From: Ascidiaceihabitans sp.
Lineage (GTDB): Bacteria > Pseudomonadota > Alphaproteobacteria > Rhodobacterales > Rhodobacteraceae
NCBI GenBank assembly: GCA_029251465.1
Contig: JAQXDI010000065.1
Location: 1-64,000, forward strand
Direction: 5' to 3'
DNA length: 64,000 nucleotides
Shown: piece by piece, positions 16,988-26,377 of the stretch
Position numbering within the stretch: the stretch's first letter is position 1
How the letters are laid out: each line of letters opens with the position of its first letter
Translations under genes and position numbers: made by a program
The notes under the pieces: generated by a model
What the model was told of the DNA's origin: nothing
Seen by the model: the letters and a program-made list of their open reading frames with translations, nothing else
The model's database searches: none

Positions 16988-18900
16988 TCCCGGCACTTGG
17001 CGTTTGCTACTATCCCGAACACTGGGACAGGGCGTTGTGGGCACGTGACGCCGCCCGCATGATCGACGCTGGCATCAGTTGGGTCCGCATCGGGGAATTC
17101 GCCTGGAGCAGGATTGAACCAAAGCCGGATCAATTCGAATTCGACTGGCTGGACCAGGCAATCACGGTGCTGGGCGAGGCTGGATTAAAGGTCGTGATGT
17201 GCACGCCAACCGCCACGCCGCCACGCTGGATGCTGGACAAACACCCCGACATGTTGGCCGTGGATGCGCAAGGCAATCCGCGCAAATTCGGATCACGCCG
17301 CCACTATTGTTTTTCCCACCGCCCCTACATCGCAGAATGCCAACGCATTGCGCAAATTTTGGGCGAAAGATACGGGCGCAATCCACACATCCACGGCTGG
17401 CAAATCGACAACGAATATGGCTGCCACGACACCACCCTCAGTTATTCAGCACCCGCAACAATAGCTTTTCGCGATTGGCTTAGATCCCGCTATGAAACAA
17501 TCGAGGCCCTAAATGCGGCATGGGGCAATGTTTTTTGGTCGATGGAGTACGACGCCTTTGACCAGATTGACGCGCCCAACCTGACCGTCACAGAACCAAA
17601 CCCCGCGCATGTGATGGCGTTCCGGCGGTTCAGTTCTGACCAAGTTGCCGCATTCAATCGCGCCCAAGTGGATGTCATGCGCGGGCTGACCGACACGCCC
17701 CTGATCCACAACTACATGGGGCGCGTGCTGGATTTTGATCACTTTGACGTCGGTGCGGATCTGGATATCGCCAGCTGGGACAGCTACCCGATTGGCTTTT
17801 TGTCGGACCGGCTAGAGGCATCAGACGCACATAAATCTGCGTATTTGCAGCAGGGCGATCCTGACATGCAGGCGTTTCATCACGATCTGTACCGCGCCGT
17901 CGGACGTGGGCGTTGGTGGGTGATGGAACAGCAACCGGGTCCGGTGAATTGGGCCCCGTATAACCCCGCCCCCCTGCCCGGCATGGTCCGGTTATGGAGC
18001 TGGGAAGCCATCGCGCATGGGGCCGAAGTCGTCAGCTATTTCCGTTGGCGCCAAGCGCCGTTTGCCCAAGAACAAAATCACGCAGGCCTGCTGCGCCCCG
18101 ATGATGTGCCCGCACCCGCACTGGCGGAAGCCAAGGCAGTCGCTGACGAAATCGCCAAGATGAGGGCTGTGGAACAGACCCGCGCAGATGTCGCATTGGT
18201 CTTTGATTACCCGTCCGATTGGGCATGGAGCACGCAACCTCAAGGCGCTGATTTCGACTATTTCCGGCTAACGTTCGATGCCTACCGCGCCCTACGCCGT
18301 TCCGGTTTGTCCATCGATATCGTGCCCAGTTCAGCGCGTGAATTCGACGGTTACAAACTGGTGCTCGCCCCCGGCTTGGCAGGCTGTGAACCCGCGCTTT
18401 ATGCCGCTCTTGAGGCTGCAAATGCACAGGTCATCATTGGTCCGCGCAGTGCCACCGTGACAGGCGAACTGTCGATTCCGATCAGTGGGACGCCATCAAT
18501 TGCAGGCATGACATCGCAGATTGAACTGCACGAAAGCCTGCCGCCACATCACAAACGACCGGTGGTCGGCGGTGGTCACGTTGTGCACTGGCAAGAGCGG
18601 CTCGCCAGTGTCGAAAGCCCGCTGCTGAACACCGAAAACGCGACCACGGTTCTAAGCGATGAAGGCAATTTTTGGTATTTGGGCGCATGGCCCGATGAAC
18701 CGCTTTGGGATCGCGTCGTCGCAATGGGATGTGAGGCCAGTGGCGTTCAAATGCAGCACTTGCCCCACGGGCTGCGCGTGCGTCAGGCCGGAACGCGAAC
18801 CTTTGCGATCAATTACGCAGCACATCCGGTGACGTGGCAGGGCTGCGAAATCGCCGCCTGTGGTGTTGCGGCATGGGACGCAGCCAAACGCGTTTTGTAA
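16984..18900 (+). CDS. GH42 beta-galactosidase
   Basis: A 638-residue glycoside hydrolase family 42 enzyme. It begins GVCYYPEHWDRALWARDAARM, the family's TIM-barrel start. The acid/base Glu is in WQIDNEYGCHDT and the nucleophile Glu in WVMEQQPGPVNW. Trimerisation and small C-terminal beta domains follow. There is no signal peptide, so it acts inside the cell on imported beta-galactosides. GTG start, overlapping the lactonase stop by 4 bases. Last gene of the run; together with the GH4 enzyme it lets the locus handle both anomers. Confidence 0.92.
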   Translation: MIPALGVCYYPEHWDRALWARDAARMIDAGISWVRIGEFAWSRIEPKPDQFEFDWLDQAITVLGEAGLKVVMCTPTATPPRWMLDKHPDMLAVDAQGNPRKFGSRRHYCFSHRPYIAECQRIAQILGERYGRNPHIHGWQIDNEYGCHDTTLSYSAPATIAFRDWLRSRYETIEALNAAWGNVFWSMEYDAFDQIDAPNLTVTEPNPAHVMAFRRFSSDQVAAFNRAQVDVMRGLTDTPLIHNYMGRVLDFDHFDVGADLDIASWDSYPIGFLSDRLEASDAHKSAYLQQGDPDMQAFHHDLYRAVGRGRWWVMEQQPGPVNWAPYNPAPLPGMVRLWSWEAIAHGAEVVSYFRWRQAPFAQEQNHAGLLRPDDVPAPALAEAKAVADEIAKMRAVEQTRADVALVFDYPSDWAWSTQPQGADFDYFRLTFDAYRALRRSGLSIDIVPSSAREFDGYKLVLAPGLAGCEPALYAALEAANAQVIIGPRSATVTGELSIPISGTPSIAGMTSQIELHESLPPHHKRPVVGGGHVVHWQERLASVESPLLNTENATTVLSDEGNFWYLGAWPDEPLWDRVVAMGCEASGVQMQHLPHGLRVRQAGTRTFAINYAAHPVTWQGCEIAACGVAAWDAAKRVL

Positions 18901-18979
18901 CGCGATCATCTTACTTCGCAGATCGACAAACCGGTGATCGGGTCGTCGCCCGCCTGCGAAACTTTGCGGCTTTCAAAGC

Positions 18980-19384
18980 CTACAGCGCATAGACCGCGCA
19001 GGCCCAAATCATCGCCACATAGGTCAGCTGGTGCAGCAATTGGTCAACGCCAAATGTGCGCCAATACCCCGCCTCTGCTGGTCCATGCCCGGACCGATCC
19101 GAATACGCCCCTTTGGCCCAATCGATGTGATAGTGAACCGCCCATTCCAGCACGCATAACACCACAATAAAAGTGCTTGGCGCGCCCAAAACCACCAACG
19201 CAATCGCAGACCCGCCCGCGTGGATCGCGGCATGTTGCGCGCGGCCCATGTGCGCGTATTGCCCGCGCCCTGCCAGCATCTTTGGTGTCTGCAGAAAAAA
19301 GTCCGCAAACATGTGTTTGACTTGCAGCAGGATAAGCAAAATCAAAAGCGTCTGGATCGCTGGCGTCACAGGTGGTCCTTTCAA
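18980..19384 (-). CDS. DUF3307 family membrane protein
   Basis: A 134-residue protein with three to four hydrophobic helices. The family signature is visible as KHMFADFFLQT near residue 23, a conserved HAAIH and EWAVHYHIDWAKG, and FGVDQLLHQLTYV at the end. The conserved His/Asp residues in the membrane suggest a metal site, but the function is unknown. An ATG further inside is possible; the longer start is used. It is a single gene convergent with the beta-galactosidase. Confidence 0.75.
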   Translation of the reverse strand: MKGPPVTPAIQTLLILLILLQVKHMFADFFLQTPKMLAGRGQYAHMGRAQHAAIHAGGSAIALVVLGAPSTFIVVLCVLEWAVHYHIDWAKGAYSDRSGHGPAEAGYWRTFGVDQLLHQLTYVAMIWACAVYAL

Positions 19385-19430
19385 TGCAACTTTAATCTAG
19401 CGCATCAAACAGGATGCGCAAATCAATTGA

Positions 19431-19457
19431 TAGGTTTAGAGTAGGCTTGTTAACCTA
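19431..19457. promoter_or_regulatory. Inverted repeat upstream of the pseudo-ABC gene
   Basis: TAGGTT (19431-19436) and AACCTA (19452-19457) form a 6-base inverted repeat 15 bases apart. It lies in the gap between the DUF3307 gene and the ABC-like gene, beside a TTGATA box (19427-19432) that could be a -35 element. Weak evidence for an operator; nothing else is seen in the gap. Confidence 0.25.
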
Positions 19458-19558
19458 AATTACGAGTCGCTGACTTTTACTTTTGAATACTGGACCGCCC
19501 CATAGAACGTTGGCTTTTCACCTTTATCTGGAAGTACTCCAAACGCGATCAGCTGATT

Positions 19559-22504
19559 TTGCTGGTGGTGACGTTAACCCTGTTTCCGCTGCTTTACCTG
19601 ACCCTTGAACTGCCCAAACGGATCATCAATGACGCCATCGGGGCTGGTGCCGATCAGGTTACCGTTTATGGCTACCAAATGGGGCAGATCACTTTTTTGA
19701 TGGTGCTGTGCGGGTTGTTCCTATTGGCCGTCTTTGCCCATGGCATTATGAAAATGCGGATCAACACGATGAAAGGTGTGCTTGCTGAACGCTTGTTGCG
19801 CCGCTTTCGCTACACCCTGATCGCCCGCATTCTGCGGTTTCCGGCACCCTATTTTGAACGCACCAGCCAAGGCGAATTGGTGTCGATGGTCACGTCAGAA
19901 TCCGAGCCCATGGGCGGATTGATGGGGGATGCGGTCGCCCAACCTGTGCTGCAAGCCGGACAGATGTTAACCATTCTAGGCTTCCTGTTTTTCCAAAGCT
20001 TTGCGTTTGGCATCGCCGCCTGCGCGCTGATCCCGTTGCAGGCGTGGATCATCCCAAAAATGCAAAAGCAGATCAATCAGCTGAACAAAAAACGGGTTGT
20101 TCAAATACGGGCTTTGGCCGCCGAGATTGGCGAAGGCGCGGCAGGCGCGAGTGCATTGCGCACCAACGGCGGCTGGCGCTACCGGATGGCGATGATTTCA
20201 GATCGTCTAGGTCGGCTTTATGCGATCCGGTTCGAGATTTTCCAAAAGAAATTCTTTATGAAGTTCACCAACAACTTCATCACCCAACTGACCCCGTTTT
20301 TCTTCTTTTCGCTTGGCGGGTATCTGGCGATCCAAGGCGAAATCACTGTTGGTGCTCTGGTCGCCGCTCTCGCTGCGTACAAGGATTTGTCGTCGCCTTG
20401 GAAAGAGCTGCTGGCGTATTATAACCAATCCCAAGACATGTCGTTGCGCTGGGACACGATCACCGAACGCTTTGCCCCGACCGGCATGATCGACACGGCA
20501 CTGTTTGACACGGATCCCGGCGAAATTCCGGCGCTGATCGGTGACATCACCCTCAGCGGTATCAGTGTGCGCGACGAAGAGGGAAATTCGGTTCTTGAGG
20601 ATTTGAACGTCGCCTTTCCGGCCGCCAGCACCATCGCGATCACCGCGCCCAGCGACGAGGACCGGCGCGCCTTGGCAGAGCTGTTAACCCGCGAAGTTAT
20701 GCCCGCGAGCGGCACGCTGAGCATCGCAGGCCAAGACATCACCAAGATGCACCAAGCCACGATCGCCACGCGGATCGGCCATGCCACGTCACGTCCGGTG
20801 ATGTTCATGGGCAGCTTCGGTGACAACGTGATGATGCCCCTAAAATTCCAACCCATTGATCCACCTGCCGCCACGGACGGGCACCAAGAAACGCTGCGTG
20901 CCGGCAACAGCGCCGACATGCTAGAGGCCGAGTGGCTGAACCCCCAAGGGGCCGGTGTCGACGACCCCGCGCAACTCAGCGATTGGTGGTTACAACTGAT
21001 CACCGGCATGGGCAGTGGCGATGCATTGTTCCGTCGTGGGTTAGATCAAAAATTCGATCCAAACACCCATCCGGAACTGGCAGCGCGGTTGGTTGATCTG
21101 CGGCCCAGAGTTACCGCTGCTATTGATGCTGCGGGCCTGTCACAGCATGCGTGGCGGTTTGATCCATCCGAATACAACCCCGCCCTGCCGGTCGCCGACA
21201 ACCTGCTGTACGCGACCCCGCGCACGCCCATAACGGCTGATGTTTTGGCCGCGCAAACCGATTTTATGGACCTGATGGCAAGTCTGAATTTAGAAGATGA
21301 CCTGCTTCAGCTTGCAGTCGACACCGTTGACATGCTGCGCCAAATCTTTGGATCCGACGGCACCGATCACCCCTTGTTTCGCAAGCTGGGATTTGAGGTT
21401 GCCACCTACGAGGACGCCTCGGCGTTGATCACAAAATTCCGTGACTCCAAAGCCCTCGACATACGAGAAAAGGCGCAACTGCTGGCCGTGCCCTTCGTGA
21501 TCTCTGCGGAGAAAATCGGCCCCGCATTTCCGGACGAAATCGTCGCCCGCGTGCTGGACATGCGCCGCGAACACGGCCCCGCATTGCAAGCCAGCATGAA
21601 GGATCTTTTCACGCCCTTGGTCGACGACCAGCCAGTCGCGGGCCTAAGCGTGATGGAAAACGCATTGTTTGGCAAAGTGTCAGACGGCTCTGGATCCAGA
21701 GGCGACGATCTGCGCCGCACGGTGGCCGACGTTTTGCAAGACGCAGACCTGAACGGGCTGGTTCTGGCGTTGATCTTTGATCTGCCGATCCCGCGTGGCG
21801 GCGCGAATGTGCCCGCAATGTTTGCCGAACCGCTGGCCGTCAGCCGCGCAACAATCAAACGCCCACACGTCCTGATCCTCGACAGTGTTTTGTCCAGTTA
21901 CGACGCACAGGCGCAAAGCAACATTCACGCCAATCTGCGCGCCGTTCTGCCCGAGACCACGATCATTTGCTTGGCCCCGTCCTTTGCGGACATCACCAGC
22001 TTTGATCTGCATTTCGAAATGAAACAGGGGCGCCTTAGCACGGATGATGCCCAAATCGACGATGCCGCAGACAGCACAGTCAGCGCCGATCTGGCCCGCA
22101 AATTGCGCGCGATAGAACAGACCGATCTGTTTTCCGGTCTGGATCGCAAACAATTGCGCCTGCTTGCCTTTGGCGCGCGCTGGTATTCCGCTGAACCCGG
22201 CGATTATGTGTTTCACAAAAACGATGATCCCACCGATGGGGCGTATCTGGTTATCGAAGGCGAAGCGGACTTGCTGTTGCCCCAAAAAGACGGCGACGAC
22301 ACGTTCATTGCCACCAGCGGTCCGGGTAAACTGATTGGCGAACTGGGCCTGATCCGCAATGAACCACGCGCGCTCGACATGCGGGCAAAAACCGATCTGA
22401 CGTGCCTGCGCATTGGTGCCGAAGAGTTCCTTGCCGTTGTCGAAAACGACGCCTCTACCGCATACAAGCTGCTGCAAGTGGTTGCGGGCTACGTTTCAAA
22501 CTAA
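19559..22504 (+). CDS. ABC-exporter-like protein with degenerate ATPase and C-terminal cyclic-nucleotide-binding domain
   Basis: A large (981 residues or more) inner-membrane protein. An ABC-exporter transmembrane domain covers about residues 1-320, including LERTSQGE-like FERTSQGELVSMV. The ATPase domain is damaged: at the Walker A site (about 360) the sequence is ITAPSDEDRRA with no GKS/T lysine. The signature LSGGQ is replaced by PRGGANV. Walker B reads HVLILDSVLSS with Ser where the catalytic Glu should be. About 290 extra residues lie between Walker A and Walker B. A cyclic-nucleotide-binding domain (about 855-975) keeps the cassette IGELGLIRNEPRA with its Arg. It is thus unlikely to be an ATP-driven pump. 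The frame is open back to a stop at 19484, and the stretch WLFTFIWKYSKRDQ before the TTG at 19559 looks like real protein, so translation may begin near 19487-19490 at a non-standard codon. edd and eda follow. Confidence 0.8.
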   Translation: MLVVTLTLFPLLYLTLELPKRIINDAIGAGADQVTVYGYQMGQITFLMVLCGLFLLAVFAHGIMKMRINTMKGVLAERLLRRFRYTLIARILRFPAPYFERTSQGELVSMVTSESEPMGGLMGDAVAQPVLQAGQMLTILGFLFFQSFAFGIAACALIPLQAWIIPKMQKQINQLNKKRVVQIRALAAEIGEGAAGASALRTNGGWRYRMAMISDRLGRLYAIRFEIFQKKFFMKFTNNFITQLTPFFFFSLGGYLAIQGEITVGALVAALAAYKDLSSPWKELLAYYNQSQDMSLRWDTITERFAPTGMIDTALFDTDPGEIPALIGDITLSGISVRDEEGNSVLEDLNVAFPAASTIAITAPSDEDRRALAELLTREVMPASGTLSIAGQDITKMHQATIATRIGHATSRPVMFMGSFGDNVMMPLKFQPIDPPAATDGHQETLRAGNSADMLEAEWLNPQGAGVDDPAQLSDWWLQLITGMGSGDALFRRGLDQKFDPNTHPELAARLVDLRPRVTAAIDAAGLSQHAWRFDPSEYNPALPVADNLLYATPRTPITADVLAAQTDFMDLMASLNLEDDLLQLAVDTVDMLRQIFGSDGTDHPLFRKLGFEVATYEDASALITKFRDSKALDIREKAQLLAVPFVISAEKIGPAFPDEIVARVLDMRREHGPALQASMKDLFTPLVDDQPVAGLSVMENALFGKVSDGSGSRGDDLRRTVADVLQDADLNGLVLALIFDLPIPRGGANVPAMFAEPLAVSRATIKRPHVLILDSVLSSYDAQAQSNIHANLRAVLPETTIICLAPSFADITSFDLHFEMKQGRLSTDDAQIDDAADSTVSADLARKLRAIEQTDLFSGLDRKQLRLLAFGARWYSAEPGDYVFHKNDDPTDGAYLVIEGEADLLLPQKDGDDTFIATSGPGKLIGELGLIRNEPRALDMRAKTDLTCLRIGAEEFLAVVENDASTAYKLLQVVAGYVSN

Positions 22505-22546
22505 AACTATTGCCATTTTTTGCGTATTAGCCTAGTTAAGCGGAAC

Positions 22547-22560
22547 TGTTAGCGCTAACA
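22547..22560. promoter_or_regulatory. Perfect palindrome TGTTAGCGCTAACA, probable LacI-type operator
   Basis: A perfect 14-base palindrome with a CG centre (TTAGCGCTAA), the form typical for LacI/GalR-family repressor sites. It ends 17 bases before the edd start codon. No LacI-family gene is present in the window, so the regulator must be encoded elsewhere. It implies that edd-eda are repressed in the absence of a sugar acid signal and are controlled apart from the IclR-linked galactoside locus. Confidence 0.65.
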
Positions 22561-22577
22561 ATACGAGGTGACCTCAG

Positions 22578-24386
22578 ATGCCAATCCACAAAACATTGGA
22601 CGACGTAACCAAACGTATCATTGCACGCAGCGCCCCGACGCGCGCCACCTACCTTGCGCGCATGGACGCCGCACAGCGCAAAGGCCCGTCGCGCGCGCAT
22701 CTGTCGTGCAGCGGGCAGGCCCATGCGTTTGCAGCTGCGGGCGAGGACCAAGACCCGCTCGCCACCGGCACCGGCGGCAACCTTGGCATCGTCACCGCCT
22801 ACAACGACATGCTGTCCGCGCACCAACCGTTTGAGCGTTTCCCCGATTTGATCCGCACCGCGGCCCGCAGCATTAGCGGCACAGCCCAAGTCGCAGGCGG
22901 CGTGCCCGCGATGTGCGACGGCGTGACCCAAGGCGAAGCCGGCATGGAGCTGTCGTTGTTTTCGCGCGACCTGATCGCCATGGCGACAGGCATTGCGCTA
23001 TCGCACAACACATTCGACGCCGCCGTCTATCTAGGCGTCTGCGACAAGATCGTTCCCGGCCTTGTGATCGGTGCCCAAGCGTTTGGCCATTTGCCCGCCG
23101 TGTTTATCCCCGCAGGCCCGATGACCAGTGGCTTGCAGAACGACGAAAAAGCCAAAGTGCGCCAGTCTTTTGCCGCAGGCGAATGTGGGCGCGATGCCCT
23201 GATGGCCGCCGAAATGGCTGCCTACCATGGCCCCGGCACCTGCACGTTCTACGGCACCGCCAACACCAACCAAATGTTGATGGAATTCATGGGGCTGCAC
23301 CTGCCTGGCTCCAGCTTTGTGACGCCGAACACCGAATTGCGCGAAGGGCTGACCAAGACAGGGGCGATGCGTGCTTTGTCGCTCAGCGCCTTGGGTGAAA
23401 ACTATACTCCCGTCTGCGAAATTCTCGATGAAAAGGCTTACGTCAACGGCATCGTCGGGCTGATGGCCACTGGCGGGTCGACCAATCTGCTGATCCACTT
23501 GGTGGCCATGGCGCGCGCCGGTGGGATCATCCTAGATTGGCAGGATTTCTCGGATATTTCCGACCTCGTGCCGCTGCTTGCGAGAGTCTATCCAAACGGG
23601 CTGGCGGACGTGAACCATTTTCACGCAGCCGGTGGATTAGGCTATCTGATCCGCGAATTGCTGGGCGGCGGGTTGCTGCACCCTGACACCAAAACCATCG
23701 CCGGCGCGGGGCTGCACCACTACACCCAAGAACCGTTTCTGGACGGTGCCGACGTGGTTTGGCGTGACGGCACACAGCACAGCCTGAACGAAAAGATCGT
23801 GACGCCGCTGTCCAAACCGTTCCAAACCTCGGGCGGTCTCAAACGTCTTGCCGGATCGCTGGGGACAGGCGTGATGAAAATCTCGGCCGTGGCACCAGAA
23901 CACCGCGTTGTGCAGGCCCCTGCCCGCGTGTTCCATTCCCAAGACGCAGTCAAAGCCGCCTTCAAAGCCGGTGAATTCACAGGTGACGTGATCGTCGTTG
24001 TCCGGTTTCAGGGGCCCAAAGCCAACGGCATGCCAGAGCTGCACAGCCTGACCCCGATGCTGGCCATTTTGCAAGGGCGCGGCCACAAAGTTGCGCTGGT
24101 CACAGACGGGCGCATGTCTGGTGCATCAGGCAAAGTCCCCGCCGCGATCCATGTCTGTCCCGAAGCACTGGACGGCGGCCCCATCGCCTATATAAGCGAC
24201 GGCGATATGGTACACGTTGACGCGCTGGACGGGACGCTGGACGTTCTCGTGGATGACCTGCTGACACGCAGCCCTGCGCACGCAAACCTAGACGATAACC
24301 AGTGGGGCACAGGCCGCGAATTGTTCGCGCCTTTCCGCGCCGCAGTCGGATCTGCTGACGCAGGTGCCAGTGTTTTTGGAGACTAA
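22578..24386 (+). CDS. edd: Phosphogluconate dehydratase
   Basis: A 602-residue IlvD/Edd-family dehydratase that converts 6-phosphogluconate to 2-keto-3-deoxy-6-phosphogluconate with an iron-sulfur cluster. Conserved Cys residues appear in [17 protein letters not shown] and [13 protein letters not shown], with [15 protein letters not shown] and the C-terminal [17 protein letters not shown]. Length is the family's usual 600. GAGGT precedes the ATG. It is followed after one base by eda, giving the complete Entner-Doudoroff pair. Since the window's galactose route lacks a dehydratase, some activity on galactonate cannot be excluded but is not indicated by sequence. Confidence 0.92.
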   Translation: MPIHKTLDDVTKRIIARSAPTRATYLARMDAAQRKGPSRAHLSCSGQAHAFAAAGEDQDPLATGTGGNLGIVTAYNDMLSAHQPFERFPDLIRTAARSISGTAQVAGGVPAMCDGVTQGEAGMELSLFSRDLIAMATGIALSHNTFDAAVYLGVCDKIVPGLVIGAQAFGHLPAVFIPAGPMTSGLQNDEKAKVRQSFAAGECGRDALMAAEMAAYHGPGTCTFYGTANTNQMLMEFMGLHLPGSSFVTPNTELREGLTKTGAMRALSLSALGENYTPVCEILDEKAYVNGIVGLMATGGSTNLLIHLVAMARAGGIILDWQDFSDISDLVPLLARVYPNGLADVNHFHAAGGLGYLIRELLGGGLLHPDTKTIAGAGLHHYTQEPFLDGADVVWRDGTQHSLNEKIVTPLSKPFQTSGGLKRLAGSLGTGVMKISAVAPEHRVVQAPARVFHSQDAVKAAFKAGEFTGDVIVVVRFQGPKANGMPELHSLTPMLAILQGRGHKVALVTDGRMSGASGKVPAAIHVCPEALDGGPIAYISDGDMVHVDALDGTLDVLVDDLLTRSPAHANLDDNQWGTGRELFAPFRAAVGSADAGASVFGD

Positions 24387-24387
24387 A

Positions 24388-25020
24388 ATGATAAGATCAA
24401 CCTACGCCCGTAAACTATGCGAAATCGCCCCGATAATTCCGGTGTTGGTGGTGCACGATGTCGCCCACGCGCGCCCCTTGGCCCAAGCCTTGGTCGCAGG
24501 CGGTTTGCCGGTTCTTGAGGTGACGTTGCGCACGCCAAACGCGCTGGACGTCATTTCGGAAATGGCCAAAGTCGAGGGCGGATACGTCGGCGCAGGCACG
24601 CTTGTAACACCTGATGATGTCGTGGCGGCCAAGGACGCCGGGGCCACCTTTGGCGTTTCGCCCGGTGCGACGGACATGTTGTTGCAAGCCTGCGAAGACA
24701 ACGATCTGCCGTTGCTGCCCGGTGCGGCAACCGCCTCTGAGGCGATGCGCCTGCTGGAACGCGGCTACGACATGTTAAAATTCTTCCCTGCCGAGGCGTC
24801 AGGCGGCGTCGATGCCCTAAAAGGAATTGGCGCGCCGTTGCCTCAGATTTCGTTCTGCCCCACCGGCGGCGTGAACCCGCAAAATGCGACCAAATACCTG
24901 TCGCAGCCTAACGTTGTGTGCGCAGGCGGATCCTGGGTCGCCCCTGCCGATCTGGTGCAAAGCGAAAACTGGGCCGAGATCGAAAACCTGGCCCGCGCTG
25001 CCAGCCAACTGCCGCGCTAA
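24388..25020 (+). CDS. eda: KDPG aldolase (2-dehydro-3-deoxy-phosphogluconate aldolase)
   Basis: A 210-residue class I aldolase that splits KDPG to pyruvate and glyceraldehyde 3-phosphate. PVLVVHDVAHARPLA, LEVTLRTPNALDVI with the catalytic Glu, the Schiff-base Lys in DMLKFFPAE, and the phosphate loop CPTGGVNPQN are all present. Start at 24388 is supported by TTGGAG upstream; a GTG 24 bases earlier lies inside edd. It also belongs to the family that cleaves 4-hydroxy-2-oxoglutarate. Confidence 0.93.
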   Translation: MIRSTYARKLCEIAPIIPVLVVHDVAHARPLAQALVAGGLPVLEVTLRTPNALDVISEMAKVEGGYVGAGTLVTPDDVVAAKDAGATFGVSPGATDMLLQACEDNDLPLLPGAATASEAMRLLERGYDMLKFFPAEASGGVDALKGIGAPLPQISFCPTGGVNPQNATKYLSQPNVVCAGGSWVAPADLVQSENWAEIENLARAASQLPR

Positions 25021-25035
25021 GATCACCAAAGGGCA

Positions 25036-26286
25036 TCAGTCAGGTTTGACCGGTGCCCCGCCCTTGACGGTGCCGTCCGCAATCCATCCGTCCAGCACGG
25101 CGAGTGCCGCATCTGCGAACCCTTGATCGTTGATGTGACAGTCTAGCATGCTAAGCTGGACCGGGTCTTTGATGGCTTTGCCCATCTCGTCAACCATCGC
25201 GGCCAGGCCCTCTGGATCATGGGCTGGTTCGCCGATTTTGTCCCATTCTTCAATGCCTTGCGTGGGCATCAAAACGTGAACTGGGCCTTTCGCCTGCTCT
25301 AGCCGCGCTGCGATGTCGCGCACCAACGTGCGGCGTTCCTCCGGACTAAGCCCGGAGGATTTGATCAACCGGTTGTGCGCATGAAACGGGCGGTCCGCAT
25401 AGGCTGCGGGAATGTCTTGCCAACCTGCAAAGTCGATCAAATCCGCACAGCCGGGGGCCACCATTTGTGGAATGCCCATCGCGCCTGCATTGGTCATTCG
25501 ATCGGTGCCGGAATTCGCCACGGAACCGCCCATCAAATTGGTGACCTCTGACAAAGCAAAGTCCATCACTGCGGCGAAATACCCTTGGCGGGCGAGCGCC
25601 TCAAACGCCATGCCGCCCATGCCAGTGGCGTGGAAAACAGCGACCTCAAAGCCACGCGCCTCAAGCGGATCGCGCAAGTGTCTCATGTATCGCAGACAGG
25701 ATGACCCAAGGCTCATCATTCCGATCACCGGACGACCGGCCACTGGTTTTTCGACCGCATTAGCGGCCCCCAAAACGGCGCCCGCGGCTTGCGACAATGA
25801 GGATTTGCAAACCGAATTCAACCCATACAATCCGCCAGCCCAAAGGATCATTTGAATGTCAGGCGACAAACGATCCGGCGGAATCAAAGGCGAAAAACTG
25901 ACCGTCGACACCAAATATTTTGGAACACCCATGGGCAAGGCTTGCGCGCAATCCAATGCCAAATCAGTGCCCATCGTGCCGCCCAACGCGAGCATTGCGT
26001 CGATCTTGCCCTCGGCATGCAACTGAACGCAAAGTGCCGCTGCACCACGCGCCATAATTTGCATCGCAGTGTTTTCATCACCACTGTCGATGGCCGCTTG
26101 GATTGATGAACCACCAGCCTCGGCGACCGCGTGTTTCGAAATATCCGTCGGTTTGGACGGATCACCTAACACGCTGACATCCATACTTAAAACCTGCCCG
26201 CCCAAGCTTTGGATCCGCTCACAGATATAGTGTAGTTCGTCGTCTTTGGTGTCGTAAGTGCCAATCACCAAAATGGTCTTGGTCAT
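25036..26286 (-). CDS. Tm-1-like (UPF0261) ATP-binding protein
   Basis: A 416-residue protein of the Tm-1/UPF0261 family. It begins ILVIGTYDTKDDELHYI, a family hallmark, and continues with GGTMGTDLAL, MSLGSSCLRYMR and PGCADLIDF. In plants Tm-1 binds ATP and blocks viral replication; bacterial members have no proven activity and often stand beside a TIM-barrel partner, which is absent here. It is the last gene of a minus-strand run with an aldehyde dehydrogenase and TctABC, so a role in breakdown of the transported acid is likely but unproven. Confidence 0.85.
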   Translation of the reverse strand: MTKTILVIGTYDTKDDELHYICERIQSLGGQVLSMDVSVLGDPSKPTDISKHAVAEAGGSSIQAAIDSGDENTAMQIMARGAAALCVQLHAEGKIDAMLALGGTMGTDLALDCAQALPMGVPKYLVSTVSFSPLIPPDRLSPDIQMILWAGGLYGLNSVCKSSLSQAAGAVLGAANAVEKPVAGRPVIGMMSLGSSCLRYMRHLRDPLEARGFEVAVFHATGMGGMAFEALARQGYFAAVMDFALSEVTNLMGGSVANSGTDRMTNAGAMGIPQMVAPGCADLIDFAGWQDIPAAYADRPFHAHNRLIKSSGLSPEERRTLVRDIAARLEQAKGPVHVLMPTQGIEEWDKIGEPAHDPEGLAAMVDEMGKAIKDPVQLSMLDCHINDQGFADAALAVLDGWIADGTVKGGAPVKPD

Positions 26287-26377
26287 GTCATATCCCTTTC
26301 GTCATCGGCCAATCCGTCGCGCAGTTTTGTCGCCCTTTGGGGGCGTGCTTGGGAAACAAGTGCATTATTTTGCGGGA

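Noticed and set aside
20581-21000. Frameshift as the cause of the missing Walker A site in the ABC-like gene
   Set aside because: The flanking sequence (TIAITAPS...LAELL...SGTLSIAGQDI) aligns in one frame with normal ABC proteins, so the motif is changed by substitution rather than lost by a shift.
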